Of a stretch of 64,000 bases of DNA, positions 7,924 through 20,300 are shown piece after piece. Numbering within the stretch: position 1 is the stretch's first letter; each line of letters starts with the position of its first letter. Location: contig CANQTC010000006.1 in the NCBI GenBank assembly GCA_947626675.1, positions 1 to 64,000 on the forward strand, given 5' to 3'. Made by a program: the position numbers and the translations under genes. The notes below the pieces were generated by a model. The model was given only the letters and a program-made list of their open reading frames with translations. It made no database searches and was not told where the DNA came from. The stretch is from an uncultured Coprococcus sp. Lineage in GTDB: Bacteria; Bacillota; Clostridia; Lachnospirales; Lachnospiraceae.

Positions 7924-8718
7924 ATGAGTGCAGTTACAAAAGGACAAAGAAATTTACTTTTATTCATATTAGGTATTGCTATTATATTCTTACCTATTAA
8001 ACTGATTGCTATGGGCAATTTTGATGAAAAGAAAACAATAGATGCCGAAAAGTCAGAACGCCAGACATATTATAATGATTTGAAAGCGAAAGATGCAAAC
8101 AGACAGCAGTACATAGACGATACCGAAAAGTATAAAGCTGATTATGAAGATATAATCAGTAAATTCCCTTCTGAAATTTATCAGGATAATACAATTATGT
8201 ACTTGCAGGGCATCAAAGATGAGTATAAATTCAATTTCCCAACAGTAGCGATGGGTGAAGAAGTATTATTCTATACATTAGGTGCCGGCGGCGCTGTAGG
8301 CGATGTATCACTTGATGCACCGGAAGCCACTACAGAGGCTGCTGCGGAAGGAACAGATGCAGAAGGAACTGCTGAACCGGGAGCAGAAGGAACAACAGCA
8401 GGCGTAGGCGGTGATATTTATAATTGTTATTCTGCGACATTCCCTACTACATATCAGGGAAAGTATGAAGATATCAAAAAAGTTATCGATTATATTGTTG
8501 AAGGCGATATGAGAATGACACTTGATAGTATTAGTATCGCATTCAATGAAGAGAAAGGCTTTTATGAAGGTGATTTATCTTTTACTTCATATGCAGTGAA
8601 TGGTGGAGAAAGAACAACAGACCATGCTGATGTAAAAGTTCAGACTGGCGTAAACAATATATTTGGCAATCCTACAGCAAGACCTAGTAATACAACCGGA
8701 AACGCAGCTACGGAGTAA
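7924..8718 (+). CDS. pilO: PilO-like pilus assembly protein
   Basis: A 264-aa bitopic membrane protein: a short cytoplasmic tail, one membrane helix at about residues 12-30 (LLLFILGIAIIFLPIKL), then a charged coiled-coil-like stretch to about residue 90. A low-complexity Ala/Glu/Thr/Gly linker lies at about 135-162, followed by a small alpha/beta domain with YQGKYEDIKKVIDYI. This architecture, and the position 14 bases after pilM-pilN, fit PilO, which dimerises with PilN. Sequence similarity to Gram-negative PilO is too weak to see directly, so the call rests on layout and context. It starts after AAAGGAGGGTG. Confidence 0.75.
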   Translation: MSAVTKGQRNLLLFILGIAIIFLPIKLIAMGNFDEKKTIDAEKSERQTYYNDLKAKDANRQQYIDDTEKYKADYEDIISKFPSEIYQDNTIMYLQGIKDEYKFNFPTVAMGEEVLFYTLGAGGAVGDVSLDAPEATTEAAAEGTDAEGTAEPGAEGTTAGVGGDIYNCYSATFPTTYQGKYEDIKKVIDYIVEGDMRMTLDSISIAFNEEKGFYEGDLSFTSYAVNGGERTTDHADVKVQTGVNNIFGNPTARPSNTTGNAATE

Positions 8719-8741
8719 TTTATTTGAACGGAGTGAAATAA

Positions 8742-10049
8742 ATGGCAAGATTAAATAATAAAGGCTTTAGCTTGGTTGAAGTAGTTGTAGCTGTTGCCGT
8801 ATTTGCTATTTTAATCGTACCACTCACCACACAGCTTATTGCTGCTGTAAAGACGAATAAAAAGACGAATATTAAGCAGCAAGAGATTGAAGTGGCTGAG
8901 GAATTTATGGAAAGCTTTAAGGCGTGCGATTTAAACAAGAGTTCTATAGTCGTTTCTGATGGAAAACCATCATCGTCACAAGAGTATGTATTTACAAAAG
9001 GAACACCTGCTTCTGCAACGCTTTCTTTACCGGGAGGCGAAACAGTTGATTATGAGGTGACGAAATATAACTGTAACAATATAAAGACTGCATTTAATAC
9101 ATATAATTGTGAAATAACAGTTGATAATGCTGCTTATGCAGCATTATCAAAGGGTTATGTATATGATACGGATGGTAATTTGAAGAAAAATGATTATGGA
9201 AAGGCAGCGACAGGTACTATTAGAAATCTTGATAATAATCAGTCCGCAATTATTGCGGGCGCTACATATGCAGGAAGTGAGAGTGCTTTAACTCAAAAGA
9301 ATCTTGACTATGGCGCATATGAGTATTTTCAGGAAACAAAGGCCAGCTTGTTAGTGAACTACCCTGTATATTACAGTCAGTATCTTTCAGGTAGAAATTA
9401 CTTTGAAAATGATAGTTTTAAGAAGTATACTACCATCAAGATATCGAAAACTGTAGCGGATAAATACAAGGTAGAGTGTATTGTAAAATATGAAGATATA
9501 ACGGGTGTTTCGTTTATTTCAAGTGAGTATACAGCGGATAATAAAAACATATATTATCCTTCCACAAAAGATGGCAATGGCATTGTATATTCAAAAGAAT
9601 TTGATGAGGAAGTTCCAATTTATCTCTTATATTTGCCGGCTATATGCAATGGAAAGTATGTAGCGAACGATTATATAGAAATTGATAATTCGGGAGCTCC
9701 TGATATCGAACCGAAGGTATATATTTTTGAAACAGCAGCATCAAATATCGATGCAAAATACAAACAGATAATTGAAAGCCAGCTCGGCGATTTTAATGAT
9801 TTGGTATATACCAGTCCGGAAGATGCCGTATCATATAAGAATGTGAAAGTTTCAGTTAATTCGGCAGGTGGTGACAGTGACAAACTTAAGGTTTATGCAA
9901 ACTTCCCAACAGATACTGCATCATCAGATATACTTGTTAAGCCAATGACTGAAGATGAAAGTGATAATGTATATATGTACAGTATCAAAGTCACATTAAC
10001 AGACCAGGACGGCAAAAAAACTGAAATAGCAGGAACAAGGGGGAAGTAA
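8742..10049 (+). CDS. Minor prepilin, PilV-like
   Basis: A 435-aa prepilin-type protein. The leader MARLNNKG ends at Gly8; mature FSLVE has Glu13 at +5, followed by a hydrophobic helix to about residue 32. The long extracellular part is rich in Tyr, Asn, Lys and Ser and shows no domain I recognise. It is far larger than usual PilV/PilI minor pilins (about 150-200 aa), suggesting an added adhesive or structural domain. It lies 23 bases after pilO and three bases before the next gene, clearly in one operon. The assignment to PilV rests on the first 40 residues only. Confidence 0.8.
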   Translation: MARLNNKGFSLVEVVVAVAVFAILIVPLTTQLIAAVKTNKKTNIKQQEIEVAEEFMESFKACDLNKSSIVVSDGKPSSSQEYVFTKGTPASATLSLPGGETVDYEVTKYNCNNIKTAFNTYNCEITVDNAAYAALSKGYVYDTDGNLKKNDYGKAATGTIRNLDNNQSAIIAGATYAGSESALTQKNLDYGAYEYFQETKASLLVNYPVYYSQYLSGRNYFENDSFKKYTTIKISKTVADKYKVECIVKYEDITGVSFISSEYTADNKNIYYPSTKDGNGIVYSKEFDEEVPIYLLYLPAICNGKYVANDYIEIDNSGAPDIEPKVYIFETAASNIDAKYKQIIESQLGDFNDLVYTSPEDAVSYKNVKVSVNSAGGDSDKLKVYANFPTDTASSDILVKPMTEDESDNVYMYSIKVTLTDQDGKKTEIAGTRGK

Positions 10050-10052
10050 TAA

Positions 10053-12977
10053 ATGATTGAAAAAATAAGGCGCAAGCTTAATAAATTGAATGATCATGGC
10101 TCCAGTTTTGTCCTTGTTATTGTATCAACAACATTTCTCAGCATATTGGTGTCTGCTCTGATGCTTGGTGCTATGCTTGCATATAAATTGAGATTCTATC
10201 AGCTTCATTCATTGAATAATTTCTACAAACTTGAGAAGTCAATGGATGAGATATACACAGGTGTAGGGTCTACGGTAAATGATTACCTATATAAAGCATA
10301 TACAACTACTTCAGAGCTTGTTGTCGTTTATGATACAACGACGCAGGAATATAAAAATATTTCCAATGATGATGCGAAGAAATTGTTTGAAAGTTTCTTT
10401 ATGCAGGGAATAACGAATGATACTACATTTAGGAATTTAGCAGCTACTGCAATCGTGATGGATTCTTATATATCTGACAGTAATGGCTATTTGATGTTTG
10501 AGGGGAATCCTTATACAAAAGTTGAAGGCAGTGCGTTAAGACTGAAAAAAGGTGCAAGCGGAGCTGCCTGTGGGGATGTTGCGCTTTCCCTTGATAATCT
10601 TCAGATTATTCTCGAGGACAAAAATAAAAAAACAAACAGACTTTATTTTGATAATAAATGTCAGGCAAAGAGAGATGCATTAGGAGATTTCAATCCAAAT
10701 GCAATTGAGAGAATTACCTTTAAAAATGTATGTGTAAAGAGAAAAGTTGAACTGACAAGTTCAGAAGTTGGAACTGCTTCGGGTGTTTATGAGCAGTCGA
10801 TTTCGACGGATATCGTGCTTGATAAACCTGATTTTAATATATCATTTGATATGTCCAATATTTCAACGGATAATCTTTATAATTATGCGATACTTGCTGA
10901 TATGGGTATTGAAGTTGGAAACAGCAGTTCGACAACCGGTGCGGTCGTAAATATAAGAGGTAATGTATATGCAGCTTCCGATTATTATAACAAGGATTAT
11001 AATGCAACTGCAGAAAACAAAGTTACTTCTGCATATAATACTGCAAAAACAACGAAATGGGGTTCTACAAATGACAGTGCCAATTCGGGAATTTTTGTAA
11101 ATGGTGAACAATCAAGACTGACAATGCAGTCGGATGTTATTGTATGTTCAGGTGCTTTATCAGCATTTAACGGTTCGACTGTAAACGTACAGGGACGCTC
11201 CTCATTATTATCGGAATTGTGGGCAGATAATATTATTATTGACGGTTCAAGAGGCGGTACGATTAATGCTGCTGCAAATGCTTATATATATGATGATACA
11301 GAGCTGAATGCTGAAAGGTCAACTTTAAGGTTTACAAAGGGAAGATACTTCGGATACAGTTATGTAGCTGATGATATCAGGAGCATTAATTTCCTTCGTA
11401 CAAAAGGTTGGCTGGCATCAAATTATAAGCTGAAGTCACATTTCAGTGATAGTGCTGTTATTGTAAATGGAAAGAATTCTACACTTGATTTTAAGAATCT
11501 TGATTCTTTGTATATTGCAGGTAAGTCTTATATTGAATTCTCAAAAATGGCTGCTGCAACGGCATCAGAGGACAGCTCAATTACGGTAGATGCAAATGCT
11601 GATTTGGCATTTACATCGCTGAAAGACTATTCAACAGGTCAGTCGCTTGATGTTAAATCAAACCAGTTAGTATTTTTAACACAATGGGAGCCTGTTCCGG
11701 GAAGTGAAGTTACAGATGCTGATACAGGAATTACAACGGTAAAACTCAGATTCCCTGCTACCTATCTGGCTGATGCAACAATGGAGAGTTTATATGATGA
11801 TTTCCTTGAAAACACCAATCAGATTAAGGCGATAAAGCAAACGGTATCAGGTCATGATTATTATTATCTTTATATTGAAGCTGGCGATGATGATAATGAT
11901 GGCATAGGAAATGCTGAGGAGTTTGTTGAAAAATATTATGAGATGTTTAACCAGGGATATGGTGAGGCAATCACAGGAAAATTATATGATGTTACAAAAT
12001 ATGAAGATTTTGAAGTAAATCTTGTACTCCCAGGTTCAAACGATGATGTAGATACCAGTAAGATTAATACAAGTGCTGCATTAACATATCAAAAAGCAGA
12101 TGATTCATTATTTTACAAATCATCTATTGATACCAACCTTGATGTTGACCAGGCTTTGAAGAATGCATCGACATCTAAGGCATTTTCAGTGCTGCTTGGT
12201 AATAAGGGCGCAGCTAATAACGAAAGTACATTTAATGCTCTTAAGATTTCATCAGCTAAATTGGCACTTAATCCGAATCTTACAGATGTAACAAACAGAA
12301 CCGCATATACATCAGAACAGTCAGTAAGTAATTTCCTTACATATATGTATATTAACATGAAGGACCATCTTGCTGTAACGGATAAAGTAGATGACAGTGA
12401 TAATCCGGTTTCTGCATGGGATATAGCAAAATACACATCATCCGGTACTTCCTATAATTATACTTATAACAGCAATGCTGATATGTTTTCATATGATTAT
12501 AGTATAACGCCGCTTCATGATTGCGTAGATTTCAATAAGATATTTACGCAGCATATCAATATTAATGAATATATTGGTACAGATGCAAATAAGAATAAAA
12601 TTATTGTTTCTGAAGGTAATGTAACACTTAGTACAAGTGATGCGGATGGTGCGCTTGAGGGCATTATTATTGCAGGCGGCGATGTTACGTTTGATAATAC
12701 TGTAAAGTCATTTAAAGGTCTTATTATAACAGGTGCGAAGTTAAAGTGTAATTATGATATCGTTTTAACAGCAGACCCGACATATGTTGCAGGACTGCTT
12801 CAGTCTTGTGCTGAGAGTACAGATGTTAATGTAAATAAGATTGTAAGTGAGAAGATATTGAAAAAATTTAAAGCGGTAAGTGATGAATCAACAAGTACTG
12901 TAGATGGTGTATCAATTTCAGATATCTCTTATCAGGACATTCTTACCTTTGAAAACTGGAAGAAGAATGTAGAATAG
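10053..12977 (+). CDS. Giant PilX-like minor prepilin, 974 aa
   Basis: The N-terminus has a basic leader ending HG (Gly16), then SSFVLVIVSTTFLSILVSALMLG, a hydrophobic helix as in PilX/GspK minor pilins. Position +5 is Leu rather than Glu, which is tolerated in tip-initiating GspK/PilX types. The roughly 930 residues outside are polar and Asn/Ser/Asp-rich. They contain stretches such as GIFVNGEQSRLTMQSDVIV, GSTVNVQGRSSLL and GIIIAGGDVTFDNTVKSFKGLIITGAKLK, which read like beta-helix or polymer-forming-cytoskeleton-style repeats. I infer a pilus-tip or surface-display role. The first start (ATG 10053) follows GGGGGAAGTAATAA. The length is exceptional for this class. Confidence 0.7.
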   Translation: MIEKIRRKLNKLNDHGSSFVLVIVSTTFLSILVSALMLGAMLAYKLRFYQLHSLNNFYKLEKSMDEIYTGVGSTVNDYLYKAYTTTSELVVVYDTTTQEYKNISNDDAKKLFESFFMQGITNDTTFRNLAATAIVMDSYISDSNGYLMFEGNPYTKVEGSALRLKKGASGAACGDVALSLDNLQIILEDKNKKTNRLYFDNKCQAKRDALGDFNPNAIERITFKNVCVKRKVELTSSEVGTASGVYEQSISTDIVLDKPDFNISFDMSNISTDNLYNYAILADMGIEVGNSSSTTGAVVNIRGNVYAASDYYNKDYNATAENKVTSAYNTAKTTKWGSTNDSANSGIFVNGEQSRLTMQSDVIVCSGALSAFNGSTVNVQGRSSLLSELWADNIIIDGSRGGTINAAANAYIYDDTELNAERSTLRFTKGRYFGYSYVADDIRSINFLRTKGWLASNYKLKSHFSDSAVIVNGKNSTLDFKNLDSLYIAGKSYIEFSKMAAATASEDSSITVDANADLAFTSLKDYSTGQSLDVKSNQLVFLTQWEPVPGSEVTDADTGITTVKLRFPATYLADATMESLYDDFLENTNQIKAIKQTVSGHDYYYLYIEAGDDDNDGIGNAEEFVEKYYEMFNQGYGEAITGKLYDVTKYEDFEVNLVLPGSNDDVDTSKINTSAALTYQKADDSLFYKSSIDTNLDVDQALKNASTSKAFSVLLGNKGAANNESTFNALKISSAKLALNPNLTDVTNRTAYTSEQSVSNFLTYMYINMKDHLAVTDKVDDSDNPVSAWDIAKYTSSGTSYNYTYNSNADMFSYDYSITPLHDCVDFNKIFTQHININEYIGTDANKNKIIVSEGNVTLSTSDADGALEGIIIAGGDVTFDNTVKSFKGLIITGAKLKCNYDIVLTADPTYVAGLLQSCAESTDVNVNKIVSEKILKKFKAVSDESTSTVDGVSISDISYQDILTFENWKKNVE

Positions 12978-12987
12978 GGGGTAGCAT

Positions 12988-13509
12988 ATGAGAAAAAGGA
13001 TTAGTAATGAAAATGGATATTCTTTAATAGAACTTGTTATCGTCATTGCGATTATTGCGATATTGTCCGGCATGGCAATGGTTTCTATGGCAGCGATTAA
13101 AACGTCGAGAGCCAATGCTTCTATGCATACTTTTGATACGGAACTTTCTGCCCTTATAACAAGAACGAAGGCGCAAAGTAAAGATAATGCGATTATCATA
13201 AAGCGTAATTCCAGAGGAGATGGATATGAGGTTTATTATGGAACTTCAACAGATGGAACGCTGGCAAAATGGTCGCAGACTTCTACAGAGGCAGAAGCAA
13301 AAATGGACAGAGTTGATATTTACTATGATGCTGGTAGCGGAGAAGTTTTAGTAGATGGTTCTGATACCATTCTATTAAAAATTAATAAAGCAGATGGCTC
13401 TGTAATTTCAGGTGCCGGGGTATATAACTTCTGTAGAAGCGGAACAACTCGTTCGGTTGGAACAGTGACGTTCAATAGATCTTCAGGAAGTCATTACTTT
13501 GGAAATTAG
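12988..13509 (+). CDS. Minor prepilin, GspH/PilE-like
   Basis: A 173-aa prepilin-type protein with leader MRKRISNENG cut after Gly10 and mature YSLIE with Glu15 at +5. A hydrophobic helix to about residue 36 follows. Then comes KTSRANASMHTFDTELSALITRTKAQS, an amphipathic helix typical of GspH/FimT-type minor pseudopilins that precedes a beta-rich C-terminal domain. It starts ten bases after the giant PilX-like gene behind GGGGGTAGC and is followed after three bases by the next prepilin. It probably forms part of the minor-pilin initiating complex. Confidence 0.85.
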   Translation: MRKRISNENGYSLIELVIVIAIIAILSGMAMVSMAAIKTSRANASMHTFDTELSALITRTKAQSKDNAIIIKRNSRGDGYEVYYGTSTDGTLAKWSQTSTEAEAKMDRVDIYYDAGSGEVLVDGSDTILLKINKADGSVISGAGVYNFCRSGTTRSVGTVTFNRSSGSHYFGN

Positions 13510-13518
13510 GAGGTGTGG

Positions 13519-14313
13519 ATGTTGAAAAAAACTGATAACAGGGGTTTCACATTCATTGAGCTTATTGTTTATATGGCTATTCTTGGTATATTCATGGCAG
13601 CCGTAGGAACACTGATAAGTTCAACTGTGGCCTCCCGTAAAAAAACAAGTTCGCGTGAAAAACTGCAAAATCAGGCAGTTGAAACATACAGCACCCTATC
13701 AGATATGATGATGGGTGCTACAGATGTAAAGATACGTGGTGAGGCATATGTAGGCAGCGATGCAACAGCATATACAAAAAAAGATGGCAATTTCGTTGTT
13801 ATAAAAGAGAACGAAATAAAAGCTGCTCCGGGTGCTACAATCTATGCTCCGGGTGGTGCAGCAACCAGAAAACAATTGGGTTCAGATGATGGTGTTGATA
13901 TTTGTTATGACATTGCAGATATTAAACCGTTTACTGCAACCGCAACGCCATCCGCTGATACAGAGACATATATTGATGTAAAATATTTAATGTTAAAATA
14001 TGCATCTGATATACAGGAGGATGCCACTACGAAGATGAAAAATAGTGTATATACATATTGTACATTGAAATTTGATGCAACTGCTAAATGTATATATATC
14101 TATAGAACTGCATCTGCGACTGAAAATTATGGTAATAGTACGGATATTTTATGTAAGAATGTTGAGAACTTTCAGCTTCAGGTAAATCCTGATACAGGAA
14201 CTTTTGCGATTATTTTAGATTTCAAAGACCCTAAGACAGGAATCAAGTATTCATATGATGGAGTTGTAAGCCTTAGAAATTCATTCGTACTGAAGAAACA
14301 TGAATGGGATTAG
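13519..14313 (+). CDS. Minor prepilin, PilW-like
   Basis: A prepilin-type protein of about 264 aa. AGGAGG at 13508-13513 supports ATG 13519 or TTG 13522; the GTG at 13513 overlaps the ribosome binding site and is unlikely. The leader ends at Gly9 (NRG), and mature FTFIE has Glu14 at +5. The hydrophobic segment LIVYMAILGIFMAAVGTLISS is followed by SRKKTSSREKLQNQAVETYSTLSDMM, a PilW/GspJ-like helix. The rest is a beta-rich domain. It is one of four prepilin-like genes packed with gaps under 25 bases between pilO and the 2229-aa protein. Confidence 0.85.
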   Translation: MLKKTDNRGFTFIELIVYMAILGIFMAAVGTLISSTVASRKKTSSREKLQNQAVETYSTLSDMMMGATDVKIRGEAYVGSDATAYTKKDGNFVVIKENEIKAAPGATIYAPGGAATRKQLGSDDGVDICYDIADIKPFTATATPSADTETYIDVKYLMLKYASDIQEDATTKMKNSVYTYCTLKFDATAKCIYIYRTASATENYGNSTDILCKNVENFQLQVNPDTGTFAIILDFKDPKTGIKYSYDGVVSLRNSFVLKKHEWD

Positions 14314-14331
14314 TAAAGGAGGGACATACTG

Positions 14332-17300
14332 GTGTTAAAAAATAGAAAAGTTGTTTTATCTTCAATAGCAATTGTCATTACACTTGTAGTTTGCTCTATC
14401 GTTGTAAGTTATACTTTGGCTAATTCAGGCTCAAATGCAGCAAATGGGAATCCGGCTTCAAATGCCGGTTCCGGTATTACAGGATATTCCAATATAGACC
14501 TTGCAGTTATGAATTCAAATAATGCAAGTCTGAAAGCAACAGGAGAGGATAAGTTTAATGTTGTTCAGATTCTTCCTGATGGATTATCGAATGTTGCAGA
14601 AAAAGATACAAGTTTAAAGGCGAAGGTTACTGCTTCCGGGTATAACGGAACGGTAACAGAAGAAGCTGATTTCGCTAATACATCATATTTATGGAGATAT
14701 GTATATGGTAAAGAGTATTTTAGATTAGCGGTATTCAATGGATATAAGACGATAAGCCAGAATATGGCAGAGGGTGCTGTACAGCTTACTTCAGTAACTG
14801 TAAGCAGTCTGAATTCAATGAATGAAGAAGCACAGGCGATACTTGCGAAAGCGGATATGATTTATATATTCGCTTCAAATGCCAGTGATTATACAGGTAC
14901 TTCAGATATTAGCGAGGAACTGTATAACTGGTTGGATGCCTATGCAACGGCTGACAGACATCCTTTGGCAATATGCCGATTAGCTTTATGTACAGATGAT
15001 TCTTCTTCTATAACAGGTAATAATGATACTTATAGAATGGGAACGCTTGCATATAAAGTAATTACAAAAGAAAATATAGCAAGATTTGATAACGTATTAG
15101 TTACAGAGGCTGATTTCTTTAAAGTTTTGTACGAAGAAGCACAGAATGGTGAGGATACACCACCTATGCCGGGTACTACAAAAACGATATCTGATTTTAT
15201 ACTGACAGCAACAACGGATGTAAGCCACGGCGGAAATGATTATATAAATCTTAACACATACTATAAATGGTATGATGGAATGAGTTTTCAGGATTTTGTA
15301 AATCATAATATTTCCAGCGGTCAGGCAGATTCTGCTTATGTTAATGTTATTGGTTCAAGAACAGATAATGCAGATGAGGATGGTATTACTGCTAATAGGA
15401 AAAAGTGGTATTCTGCTAATTCAAAAAATACGTTTGATAATGCGAATATTTTGGTAATATCTGAGAATGAAGAAAGTGCCATGTTCAATACGTTGGCGGC
15501 AATGCGCAGCAATGAAAGCACAAATTTAGCTGATGATTATGTGTCAACAGGAAATGGTTGGAAAGCGGCTGAAACTGCACCAAACAGTGAACTGACAAGG
15601 CTTTTGTATGGTGCCGGAAATAACCGTTTTGTACCGAGCGGTGCAAATATTTTCCAGTTGAAATCAACAGATTTAAAAGATGCTTTGGCAACGGGCAAAC
15701 CATTTACGAATATGTTGCTTTCTGATTCGTATTATATGGATATTGAAGCAAAGTCGATATCCGGCAAAATTTTAGTTGTACCTGAAGATTGGGATGAGGT
15801 CAATCGAATTGACCTTACAGGTTGGAAAGTTTATCTTATTGCGAAAGACAGTGAAGATGTTTATCATCCTGTAGGAATAAGCGACTCCGAAAATCAGGTT
15901 ATTACATTGTCACAGGAGGATGATTCAGAACTTACAGGTGATAATGTTGATAAGCGGCTGTATAGCTTTAACTTTACGAATTTATCACCGGATTATGAGT
16001 ATTCTGTTGTACTGCAGGCTCCGGATGGTGTTAATGTAAACGACTATCTTATCGGTGTGAAAGGTGAAACAGAGTTTGTTATTGATAATAAGATAACAAA
16101 TCCACAAGAAGATGAAGAACCTGCATCAAGTGAAGAGCCGGCATCAAGCGAAGAACCTGCATCGAGCGAAGAACCTGCATCAAGCGAGGAAGAGCCTTCA
16201 AGCGAAGATAATCCTTCCAGTGAAGAGCCTGAGATTACAGAGCCGACGCCGTCAGAAAAGCAGGATGGTTATTTTTACAACGATGATGGTGTAGTCATTA
16301 CATGGGATGACTTTGTTGAGAAGCAGTCCAGTGACAGTGAGCATTATGCATCAGAACTGATAGCTGATAATATGTTGTTTGATGATTTGTCATTTGTAAC
16401 AGAGTATATAAATACGCATCATATGGCATATCAGCAGCAGATGCAGTCATTTAAGCAAAATCCTGGTCAGCTTGATTTCAGTTATTTTGATTTTGTATTT
16501 ATCGATAAAGGTTCTTATTCTACAGAAATCGGTTCAAGTGCATATCATGCGTTATGTGATGCTGTAGAAGATGGATTATATTTTATCGTAAGTTCTGCTG
16601 CCGGTGACGGACATGGCTCAGGAACAGGAGATGATGATCCGGACCCTGTAGATCCTGGCATTATTGTAACAAGTCCATCAGCAAAGAAAATTGCGGATAT
16701 TATCAATGCAAGTGTTTATCGTGATGGCGCTGATAATAAGTTTAAGGTATTGGAAATCCAACCGGATTATCCGATAGACGTTGCACTGGCAGAGAAATCC
16801 AGTGGTGGTTCTAATTATAAGAAACATAGTGATGGTTCTAGTTTTACAGGTAATTATTATACTGTGCCTTCTGACGTTGTTCAGGGAAAAGCAAAAGAAG
16901 AACTGCCAAATGATAAGACAGAATATTATGAGTTTGATTTAACCAGAGCAAAAGTTGCCTATGCATTAAAAGATTTAGGTGTCAGGTATGGAGACATTGC
17001 ACTGACACAGGTATCTACGGAAGCTTTAATTGGTATGAGGGATGATATCCTGGCCAGCTATGACCTTGTATATCTTGGCGGCGATATCAGTGCAGTTGAT
17101 AAGAGTCTGGAAGAGATATATGCTTATAATCCGATTGAAAATGGTACAGGTGCATTGGCTTTATCTTCCGGAATACCAGCTTTCATTATGTACACACATA
17201 CAGGTGTATTGCAGTTGGTAAAACAGAACAGCAGCATTAAGAACTATCCGGTTATGGCTACCGGTCTTGTAGATGGAAATGATAATGTTTATATGCCGGA

Positions 17301-20300
17301 AAATGGAAATGACCTTACAAATGAGAAGTATGAACAGCTTCTTGCTTATATCAATTCCGGTCATCCGGTTATTGTAAGTAAGGAATTATCTTCTGTTTAT
17401 GAGAAAATGAAAGGCCTGAATGTAAGTGGTTCTGTGAACGAATTGACAGAAGCACAGTTGTTAAACGGATATTGGTTTAATGATAATGGACAGATAGAGA
17501 AAGGAAATATGTTCCTTGATCCTTCTTCAAGAATGTACAAAGTAGTTGAAGCGGCATATAATAGGCATGCAAACTCATCGGTGAATGTACTTTGGGGACT
17601 TGACCAGTCTCAGGTTACAAGAATCGCAAACGAAGATGGTACATATGGAGATACCCATTTCACTTATAATGGCGCTGATGGAAAAGTATATCTTGATAAT
17701 GAAGCAAGTAGTTTGAACTGGTATAATAACAATAATGTAATTAAAAGATATGCAACTGTGTTTAGTGATAACATGAACGCTCAGGTTAGTCATCTTGTTA
17801 CCAGTTCTAATAAGAGAGTTCGTCTGACACTTACAAATAAACCGACGAAGTATATACAGGGAATTAGAAGTACATATCTGGCAACTACAAATCTATCATA
17901 TACATTTAATGTATCGGGTGGACAGGACACATATAATTATGCGCTTTATGTAGATAAAGATAAGAACTGTACTTTTGATGAAGATAATGATTACTATATG
18001 AGCGGTTCGGTCTCATCAGGAGTTGATAAGACTGTTAATATTTCATTAGATGAAGACTTCTTTGGAGCAGCTTCATGGTATCTTGAAATAACAGATATCA
18101 ATGATAACGTGGTTGCATCTTCAAGAGGTGTCAGCAAAATTATTAATACAACCGATTCTAAGTCACTGATTAACGTACTTCAGATTCAGACAATGAGTAA
18201 GGACCAGGGTGCTGATTATCATACAATGGATGATATGCTGTATTTTGATATTGAGTCTCAGTGGGCTCACAAGATTATGTATTACAATGGTCAGCAGAAT
18301 AATCCGGTGTTTAATGCAAATATGGACCTTATTCAGACATCTGTGCTTGGAAGACATGAAAACCGTTTTGGTATTGTCGAATATGATTATGATTTAAGTG
18401 ATGATGATTGGTTCTCTAATCTGGCAGATGCGATTACAGATGATTATGATATTAATCTGGATATGATTGTTGCTACGAAGAATCATGAGAACTTTTCAAC
18501 TTCAGACGGAAAAACAGGTGTATATGAGTGTATGGACCGTTGGGTTGAAGAGGCAGATGCTTTGGAAGCCGGTCAGATGGTAGAAGGCAAAACCAAAGCG
18601 CAATATGTGGATATGGCTGCAGATGCTTTGACAGAATACAATGATGCTTCCGCAGCACTTGAAGCACCAAAGCAGGCAATCGACAGTTTCCTTGCAGGAG
18701 CAATATCTTATATGAATGACCCGGCTTCCGTTGCAAACGGAGCAGCTTTATATGGCTCTATTGGAAATGGCTCAAATACACTTTTAGGAAGAGTAAGAAA
18801 TGATGCAGGTGCAATTTCAAGGCTTTCAAGATTATATCAGACTGCTTTGGATTCAGGCGAATATTATCTGATTTTCCTGAAGTATTTTACAAGCGTTGAT
18901 GTTAACAATGATAATGATTTTAATAACTTTGGTCAGTTTGGTAAGTTATTCCTTGATTATCGTAATGCAAAGAACAAAGAGCTTGATGCGAGAGATAAAT
19001 ATCAGAAATATCTGAGAAGGTCATATGGTGCTGATTTCCTTAAAAACCAGTATTCCATATTAGTACTTGGACCTTCCGATGACTTTGGTGATTTTAATAT
19101 TGATTTATCACAGCGTTCTTGTGATTACATTAAGGATTATGTTGCAAGCGGTGGGGATTTGTTCTTCTTCCATGATACGATGACACCGTATTATAAAGAA
19201 GGTGCATATAATCTGACAACCACTTTATTAGATGTTGTTGGTATGAACAGATTCCACATTGATATGACAAATCAGGCGAACAGTTATGATTATAGTCAGG
19301 GAGAACAAATCGGTGTAACACAGCCTACTCCGGCAGGTCTGATTCAGGGTACGCTGACACAAGAGGATTATATCTATACGTTAAGTCCGAATAATGGCAA
19401 TACGCAAAGCACCCCGGCAGGATACATAAGGGGGACGTTGACAGCGGACGGATATATTTATGCACCTGAAGAGTATAATGTGACACATGATTGGCAAGGA
19501 CCGAAAGATGGCTGGGTAAAGGATACTACAGCAACTGTTATTACCGATTGGGGTGGAACTGAGACAAAGCAGATGTATAAAAAGCAGGCAACTGCGGGAA
19601 CTACGGGATATATATGGCAGGAAGCAAAGACATATACACAGATGGCTGTAATTTCCGGTAGTAATACAGAGAATAAATATGTATCGAAATCGGATAGTAA
19701 GATGCCGGCAGGAACACATGGATATATATGGCAGGAAGCAAAAGCGGGTGGAGAACCTGTTTATAGCGGTGGTTATGAATATCATTCGCCTGATTCCGAA
19801 CTTTATTATCTGACACCATATATTACATATCCGGGTGTGAAACAAACTGCAGGTCTTTACGATAGTTTGATGCACAATGTTGCAAGTACGAATATGGCAG
19901 GTAATGCAAGTCAGATTCCTAAGAATAAGAGTTGGACGATTAGTGCAGTTTCAATGTCATCAATGTACTATGCAATGGATAAGGCAATGGGTGATGGAAA
20001 ATATTTGAATTATATTTACGCATGGATGGATGTAAATGATGCTGTCAGAAAGACGGTTAGAGACGGTAACCATGACGAAAGCGGTTTATCGCAGACTGCA
20101 AAGGCAAGCCAGATTAATGAAGGCCTCGTTACACTATATCCATTTAGCATTGGTTCGTCACTGAATATTTCAGGAACACACCAACAGGCATACTCACTTG
20201 ACCTTGAAAATCAGAATACCACTGTTTGGTATACACTTGCAGGATGTAATAACGAATCCAATGCAAAGACCAAATCGTCTATGTATGCAGCCGACCCGCT

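Noticed and set aside
16114-16221. CRISPR-like repetition
   Set aside because: The units are contiguous 18-base coding repeats without spacers, in frame with the surrounding protein.
16112-16294. 60-codon His/Lys-rich frame in the Ser-Glu-Glu-Pro repeat
   Set aside because: It is an out-of-frame reading of the 18-base tandem repeats.
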